Shown here: piece after piece, positions 32,493 through 37,430 of the stretch | How positions within the stretch are numbered: position 1 is the stretch's first letter | How the letters are laid out: the number at the start of each line of letters is the position of its first letter | NCBI GenBank assembly: GCA_003482905.1 | Contig: DMXM01000023.1 | Coordinates: forward strand, 8,279-45,708 | Direction: 5' to 3' | Origin: Elusimicrobiota bacterium | GTDB lineage: Bacteria; Elusimicrobiota; Elusimicrobia; Elusimicrobiales; UBA9959 | Length of the DNA: 37,430 nucleotides | Notes under the pieces: generated by a model | The model's input: only the letters and a program-made list of their open reading frames with translations | What the model was told of the DNA's origin: nothing | The model's database searches: none | Translations under genes and position numbers: made by a program

Positions 32493-32528
32493 ATATTTAT
32501 TTCCAATACCTGTGTACGTGGACTACAC

Positions 32529-32593
32529 TTTCAATGTCGCTACGGACACTATCTTGTGTCGCTTCGCTCAGGGCCTATGGCCATCAGACGACC
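32529..32593. repeat. Palindromic repeat element, copy B
   Basis: The 26-nt core at 32568-32593 matches 13655-13680 at 22 of 26 positions. Two of the four changes are compensatory, turning the stem GGGC-ATA-GCCC into GGCC-ATA-GGCC. Beside it is a hairpin GACAC/GTGTC (32544-32560) and the 16-mer TTGTGTCGCTTCGCTC (32554-32569), whose reverse complement is at 121-136. On the minus strand the core encodes SDGHRP and the stop of the giant coiled-coil gene. Confidence 0.6.
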
Positions 32594-35500
32594 TGCTTTT
32601 ATAGTCCAGTATGGCCCGGGTCAGTTCGGCCTTCATTTTTTCGATCTCGGCGTTCCTGGCGGAGTATTCTTTCTCCAGCTTCAGCCTGTAGTCGTTCAGG
32701 GCGTTCTCTTTTTCCCCGAGGGCCTGCTTCTGCGCGAAAAGCTCCTCGTTGAACTTATTGACGCGCAGATTGAAGTCGGCGTGGGCCTTGTCCACCTCTG
32801 CCTGTTTTTTGCCCCAGAAGTCCTCTGAATCCTGTATGAGTTTTTCCTTGTTACTTACCAGTTCCTCCATGGCCTTTACCTTGGCCTCGTAGGAGGAGAC
32901 CAGGTCGCCCATTTTCCGGCGCGCCTCGTTTTCCAGCTTTTCCTGCCTGGCCTTGTATTTCCCTTCCAGGGAGGCTATATGTTCGTCCTGGTCGGTGATC
33001 CTGGTGAGGAATTCGGCCGCGGAATTCTGGCGGCTCTTCACCAGTTCTTTTTCCATCTCCTGTATCTTGAAGTCCAGCACTTCGGAATAATTCCTGGCGT
33101 TCTCGAGCTCCGCGGTCATCTTTTCCTTGGTCTCCTCGAAGAACTTCTCCAGCGCGGCGACCTCTTTTTTATGACCAGCCCTTTCTTTATCGAGCCCAGC
33201 CTGGGCCATGACCAGTTTTTCTTCAAAGGCCCGCGCGGCGGCCGCCACAGCGGCGGAGACCTTGCCGCTGAGCTCCCCGGCGTGCTCTTCCTTCAGTTGG
33301 AACAGCTCTTCCTGGTGTTTCTTTGAGGCCAGCATCATCTCGTTGAAGACATCCGCGGCCCTGGCGCCGGCGGCTTCGGCCTGCGCGCGCAGCTGCTCTA
33401 TGCCGGAGCGCAGCGCTCTGTTTTCGGCCTCTACCTGGGAGGTTTTGATTTCAAGCTGCCTGTTCGCTTCGTTCTCCCTGGCCTGATACGTGTTCTGCAG
33501 CTCCTCGCGCAAAGCCGCGAACCCGGCCTCGAGCTCCTGCTTTCTGGAAACATACAGCTGCTCCAATTCCCGGCGCTTGGCGGCCACGGCTTCCCCGCCG
33601 GCCGAACTGAGGCTTTCCTCGTAATTCCGGCGGGCCTCGGCCGCTTCGCCGCGCATGGCGCGTATCTCATTTTCTTTTTCTTCCAGCGCGGCCGCGAGCT
33701 CTTCCCGGCCGGTTCTGGACGCTTCGATATCTTCCACAAGATGCGCCGTCTGCACCGCCACGGCATCCTTTACCCGGTAATCCAGTTCCCTGTCGTAGGC
33801 GGCCTTGGCGGCCATCAGTTCGCGGTTGAACGCGGACTCGCGGGCGGCGCCGGTTTCGGCGGCCTTGCGCAGGCCGCTATTGAGATTCTCGATTTCTTTC
33901 TGGGCGGCGCGGAAGTGGCCGGAGGTCTCCTCCAGCGTGCTTTCGAAGCGGGCGCGCTCCGCCAGCCAGTTGCGGCGTTCGAATTCCATTTTGGCCGCGG
34001 CTTCGGCGTTCACCGCAGCGGCGCGCGCCGCCGCGTCGGCTTCCATCTTTTCCCTGCGCACCGCGTAATCGGCCTCCAGCGTCGCGGCCTTGGCGGAGAT
34101 CCCGGCTTCCAGCTCGGAAATGCGGACCTCAAAATCAGCCTTCAGGGCTTTTTCAGAGTCGGCGCGGTCCTGCAGGGCTTTCTCCAGCAGGGTTTCTTTT
34201 TCCGCCAACAGTCCTTTGATCTCCTGCATGCGGCTTTCAGCCGCGGCTTCGAGCGAGGCCAGGCGGCGCTCGTAATCGGCACGCACGGCGGCCGCGCGTT
34301 CCTCCGTCCTGTTATGCGCCTCCACCGACGCTTTGGAAAGTTCGTCTACCAGCTTTTCGCGCTCCAGCGCCAGCACGCGGTCTTTCTCCGCAAGCTCGGC
34401 GCGCAGCACGCTTATGTCCGCGCCCAGTTCGGCCTCGCGGGCATTGGCGGCTTCTTCCGCCGCTTTCAGGGCGCGGTTCATCTCCGCGGAATATTCCCGC
34501 GACAGCGCCGCTTTTTCCTCCGTTGAGGAGCGGCGCAGCTCCGCTATGGCGGCGTCCAGCGCGGCGGCGCCGGCGTAAGCGCCCTCAAGCTGAGCCTCGC
34601 GCTCGGCCAGCGCCTCGTTAACGCGGGCTTTCTCGGACTCCAGGGCTTTGAGCCTGTCGCCATAGCGCGCCGCAAAATCCTTCTCCAGGTCCGCCTTGCG
34701 GGCCTCGTAATCGGCGCGGATCCCGGCGGTCCGCTCGATCAGCCCGGTTTCAAGCTCCGCGGCGCGGCGGTCGTATTCCGCCGCCAGTTCCTCTTTCTCC
34801 GCCATCCAGCCGGCCTTTTCCGACTCGAAATGAGCCTTGATGGCCTTTTCGGCGGCGGCGCGCTCCTGCGCGGCTTTTTCCAGCAGCGCCTCTTTTCCGG
34901 CCAGCTGCCCTTTAAGTTCCTGCGCGCGGCTTTCGGCCGCGGCACCAAGCGAGGCCAGGCGGCGCTCGTAATCGGCGCGCACGGCGGCGGCGCGTTCCTC
35001 CGTCCTGTTATGCGCCTCCACCGACGCTTTGGAAAGTTCGTCTACCAGCTTTTCGCGCTCCAGCGCCAGCACGCGGTCTTTCTCAGCAAGTTCCGCGCGC
35101 AGCACGCTTATGTCGGCGCCCAGTTCGGCCTCGCGGGCATTGGCGGCCTCTTCCGCCGCTTTCAGCGCGTGGTTCATCTCCGCGCTATATTCGCGTGACA
35201 GCGCCGCTTTTTCCTCGGTGGAAGCGCGCCGCAGCTCCGCTATCGCGCTGTCCAGTCCGGCCGCTTTGGCGTAAGCGCCCTCAAGCTGCCCCTCGCGCTC
35301 GGCGAGGGCCTCGTTCACGCGGGTCCGTTCGGCTTCAAGGGCCTTGAGCCTGTCGCCGTAGCGCGCCGCAAAATCTTTCTCCAGGTCAGCCTTGCGCGCC
35401 TCGTAGTCGGCGCGGATACCCGCGGTCCGCTCAAGCAGCCCGGTTTCAAGCTCAGCGGCGCGGCGGTCAAAATCAGCCGCCAGTTCTTCTTTTTCCTCCA

Positions 35501-37430
35501 ACCACTTCAATTTTTCCAGTTCAAAACCGGCCTTTATGACTTTTTCGGCGGTAGCGCGGTCCTGCACGGATTTCTCCAGCAGGGTTTCTTTTTCGGCCAG
35601 CTGCCCTTTAAGATCCTGCATGCGGCTTTCAGCCGCGGATTCGAGCGAGGCCAGGCGGCGCTCATATTCGGCCTTTACGGCGGCGGCGCGCTCCTCCGTC
35701 CTGTTCTGCGCTTCCACGGAAGCTTTTGAAAGTTCGTCCACCAGCTTTTCGCGCTCCAGCGCCAGCACGCGGTCTTTCTCCGCAAGCTCGGCGCGCAGCA
35801 CGCTTATGTCGGCACCCAGTTCGGCCTCGCGCGCATTGGCGGCCTCTTCCGCCGCTTTCAGCGCGTGGTTCATCTCCGCGCTATATTCGCGTGACAGCGC
35901 CGCTTTTTCCTCGGTGGAAGCGCGCCGCAGCTCCGCTATCGCGCTGTCCAGTTCGGCCGCTTTGGCGTAAGCGCCCTCAAGCTGCCCCTCGCGCTCGGCG
36001 AGGGCCTCGTTCACGCGGGTCCGTTCGGCTTCAAGGGCCTTGAGCCTGTCGCCGTAGCGCGCAGTAAAATCCTTCTCCAGGTCCGCCTTGCGGGCCTCGT
36101 AATCGGCGCGGATCGCGGCGGTGCGCTCCTCGGCCATTGCCTGCACCTCGGAGTAAACGCGGGAGATCTCCCCCTTGAAATTTTCTTTCTCCAGCGCTGA
36201 AGCCCTGGCGGCGTCTTCAAGCCTGGCGGAGAGTTCCGCCAGCTTGCCCTCATAGGCAAGGCGTTTTTCCTCAAAAGCCGCCTCGGTCCTGGCCATCATT
36301 TCGCCGTGTATGGCGATCTTGGCGTCGAATTCGGCCGCTATCTTTTTCTTTTCCTCTATAACGGCGGCGTCCTTGCGGCGCAGTTCGTCGGTAAGGTTAT
36401 TCAATGATTCATTATAAGACCGTTTCTCGGCCTCGAAAGCGCCGAGTTTTTCCCGGAAAGAGAGTTCTCCGGCGCGTATGCGCTCCATCAGCTCTTTATG
36501 ATGCTCCTCGCGGTTGGCCGCCAGCGCGGTTTCAAGTTCTTTGACCTTTTCCGCGTTCCTGGCCAGGGCCTCCTCGCGCAGCAGCTTTTCGGCCGTCAGG
36601 CGGGACTTTTCCTCTTCCATAGCGGCCCGTTCCATCGCCAGCCGGGCCTGGAACTCGCGGCTGAATTCCTCGCGGCCGGCGGCCAGCATATGTTCCAGTT
36701 CCTCTTTTTTGGAGGAATATTCGCGCTCCACTTCGGCCACCCGCTCGCGCATGGAGACGTCCATGCCGGCCAGCCTGCGGCCGAACTCGGCCTCGAGGCG
36801 GCCGCGCTCGGCTTCCCAGTCGGAGGCTTTCTTCTCGAGCCTGGAGACCAGCTCTTTTACGGTCTCTTCCTTCAGGGCTTTTTCTTTTTCCAGCTCCGCT
36901 ACCTGGGCCCGGAACGCGTTCTCTTTTTCGCTGATTATCTTGAGTATCTCGGTATGGTGTTTCTCCTGCTGCGACGCCAGCGCATTCTCTATCTGCTGTA
37001 TGCGGGCCTGGGCGGCGGTGAACTGGTCCTCGCGCACGCGCTGCTCTTCCAGGAGCCTGGCGCGCTCGGTCTGCCAGGAGCTCTCGAGGGAGCGGACCTG
37101 GGCGCCGTGGTCGGAGTCCATGGAGCGCAGTTTCTCGTCATGGCCGGCTTCCAGCATGCCCTTCAGCTTGCGGTAATTTTCCTCGGTTTCACGCTTTTTC
37201 GAAAGATATTCGGCTTCAAGCTCGCGGCGGCGGGCTTCTACTTTTTCCTCCGAGAGGCGTACGCTGCCCTCCAGGGAATTTATCCTGCCGGCCAGCTCGG
37301 CCTCGCGGGCCTTGAAAGACGCCTGCAGGGAGGTCATGCGCCCCTGGTAGCCGCTTTCCAGCTCCGCGCGCAGGCCGTCGTACTTCTGCTGGGCCTCCGC
37401 CAGGCGCCCGGCGTACTGGCTTTCCACTTC
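32568..37430 (-). CDS. Giant coiled-coil protein, N-terminus beyond the window
   Basis: The frame is open from the right edge to a TGA at 32568, at least 1,620 codons, with no start visible inside. Almost all of it is Ala/Glu/Lys/Arg-rich coiled coil with few prolines. I see no membrane helix, nucleotide-binding motif or other domain, so it is not an SMC-type ATPase over this stretch. Three consecutive 232-residue units (nt 36128 down to 34041) each begin ERTAxIRADYEARKADLEK. Such proteins often form filaments or scaffolds in the cytoplasm. The end SDGHRP comes from a repeat element. Next downstream are a smaller coiled-coil protein and a membrane protein with a coiled-coil tail. Confidence 0.85.
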   Translation of the reverse strand, partial: EVESQYAGRLAEAQQKYDGLRAELESGYQGRMTSLQASFKAREAELAGRINSLEGSVRLSEEKVEARRRELEAEYLSKKRETEENYRKLKGMLEAGHDEKLRSMDSDHGAQVRSLESSWQTERARLLEEQRVREDQFTAAQARIQQIENALASQQEKHHTEILKIISEKENAFRAQVAELEKEKALKEETVKELVSRLEKKASDWEAERGRLEAEFGRRLAGMDVSMRERVAEVEREYSSKKEELEHMLAAGREEFSREFQARLAMERAAMEEEKSRLTAEKLLREEALARNAEKVKELETALAANREEHHKELMERIRAGELSFREKLGAFEAEKRSYNESLNNLTDELRRKDAAVIEEKKKIAAEFDAKIAIHGEMMARTEAAFEEKRLAYEGKLAELSARLEDAARASALEKENFKGEISRVYSEVQAMAEERTAAIRADYEARKADLEKDFTARYGDRLKALEAERTRVNEALAEREGQLEGAYAKAAELDSAIAELRRASTEEKAALSREYSAEMNHALKAAEEAANAREAELGADISVLRAELAEKDRVLALEREKLVDELSKASVEAQNRTEERAAAVKAEYERRLASLESAAESRMQDLKGQLAEKETLLEKSVQDRATAEKVIKAGFELEKLKWLEEKEELAADFDRRAAELETGLLERTAGIRADYEARKADLEKDFAARYGDRLKALEAERTRVNEALAEREGQLEGAYAKAAGLDSAIAELRRASTEEKAALSREYSAEMNHALKAAEEAANAREAELGADISVLRAELAEKDRVLALEREKLVDELSKASVEAHNRTEERAAAVRADYERRLASLGAAAESRAQELKGQLAGKEALLEKAAQERAAAEKAIKAHFESEKAGWMAEKEELAAEYDRRAAELETGLIERTAGIRADYEARKADLEKDFAARYGDRLKALESEKARVNEALAEREAQLEGAYAGAAALDAAIAELRRSSTEEKAALSREYSAEMNRALKAAEEAANAREAELGADISVLRAELAEKDRVLALEREKLVDELSKASVEAHNRTEERAAAVRADYERRLASLEAAAESRMQEIKGLLAEKETLLEKALQDRADSEKALKADFEVRISELEAGISAKAATLEADYAVRREKMEADAAARAAAVNAEAAAKMEFERRNWLAERARFESTLEETSGHFRAAQKEIENLNSGLRKAAETGAARESAFNRELMAAKAAYDRELDYRVKDAVAVQTAHLVEDIEASRTGREELAAALEEKENEIRAMRGEAAEARRNYEESLSSAGGEAVAAKRRELEQLYVSRKQELEAGFAALREELQNTYQARENEANRQLEIKTSQVEAENRALRSGIEQLRAQAEAAGARAADVFNEMMLASKKHQEELFQLKEEHAGELSGKVSAAVAAAARAFEEKLVMAQAGLDKERAGHKKEVAALEKFFEETKEKMTAELENARNYSEVLDFKIQEMEKELVKSRQNSAAEFLTRITDQDEHIASLEGKYKARQEKLENEARRKMGDLVSSYEAKVKAMEELVSNKEKLIQDSEDFWGKKQAEVDKAHADFNLRVNKFNEELFAQKQALGEKENALNDYRLKLEKEYSARNAEIEKMKAELTRAILDYKSRSSDGHRP
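34041..36128 (-). repeat. Three tandem 696-bp repeats within the giant coiled-coil gene
   Basis: Anchor AGCCTGTCGC occurs at 34651, 35347 and 36043, exactly 696 nt apart (232 codons). Units 1 and 2 are almost identical over 35833-36062 and 35137-35366: 230 nt with one difference, at 35953 versus 35257. Unit 3 is more diverged and its distal part (about 34041-34150) has lost the pattern. This indicates a recent duplication or gene conversion of units 1 and 2 after an older one. Confidence 0.93.

Noticed and set aside
34041..36128. Regular repeats considered as a CRISPR array
   Set aside because: The period is 696 nt, in frame and coding; there are no short repeats with unique spacers and no cas genes.

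Overview
The window is GC-rich, densely coded DNA from a diderm bacterium. Class I fumarase, an RtcB RNA ligase, a lone type IV pilin-like protein, a REC-metallo-beta-lactamase fusion and a Wza/Wzc/Wzx/Wzy polysaccharide locus point to an uncultured Gram-negative of Elusimicrobiota/Omnitrophota type. That placement is an impression from gene style, not a proof. I saw no tRNA, rRNA, CRISPR array, transposase or phage gene.

Layout. (1) Positions 1-258 hold strongly folded non-coding DNA, including a 21-bp inverted repeat. (2) Positions 259-12160 on the plus strand carry mostly unrelated housekeeping or accessory genes: class I fumarase, an ankyrin-repeat exported protein, a type IV pilin-like protein, RtcB, a receiver-MBL protein, a dicarboxylate/amino-acid symporter, a GT-C-like membrane protein, a membrane metallophosphoesterase and a HEAT plus permuted NlpC/P60-like exported protein. 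A decayed EamA transporter lies on the minus strand inside this block. (3) A perfect 14-bp bidirectional terminator at 12177-12210 separates this block from a long minus-strand block. (4) Minus strand, 31153 down to 12249: a surface-polysaccharide operon in transcription order. It holds an export protein (SLBB), a chain-length/BY-kinase, a Wzy/ligase-like polymerase, a Wzx flippase, a small frameshifted gene, glycosyltransferases GT2, GT4, GT-C, GT2 and GT4, a methyltransferase, GT2, GT4, an AsnB-GT4 fusion, a methyltransferase, a WbqC-family protein and a methyltransferase. Neighbours overlap by 1-14 nt or nearly touch, so they are probably co-transcribed and translationally coupled. The centre of the operon (about 22-25.5 kb) is clearly AT-richer than its flanks. 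(5) Minus strand, 31186 to the right edge: three coiled-coil proteins. They are a giant one (over 1,600 residues, N-terminus outside the window) with three 696-bp internal repeats, a 238-residue coiled-coil protein, and a two-TM protein with a coiled-coil tail. They sit directly upstream of the export gene.

How it may work together: glycosyltransferases build a lipid-linked repeat unit, methyltransferases and the AsnB-like amidotransferase decorate it, Wzx flips it, Wzy polymerises it, and the Wzc/Wza-like pair controls length and export. No initiating sugar-phosphate transferase, Wzb-type phosphatase or sugar-nucleotide enzyme is in the window. The best candidates for something new are the coiled-coil trio joined to the export operon, the AsnB-GT4 fusion, a small palindromic repeat that supplies the last codons and stop of two unrelated genes, and a set of promoters whose -10 box lies so close to the ATG that the mRNAs should be leaderless.
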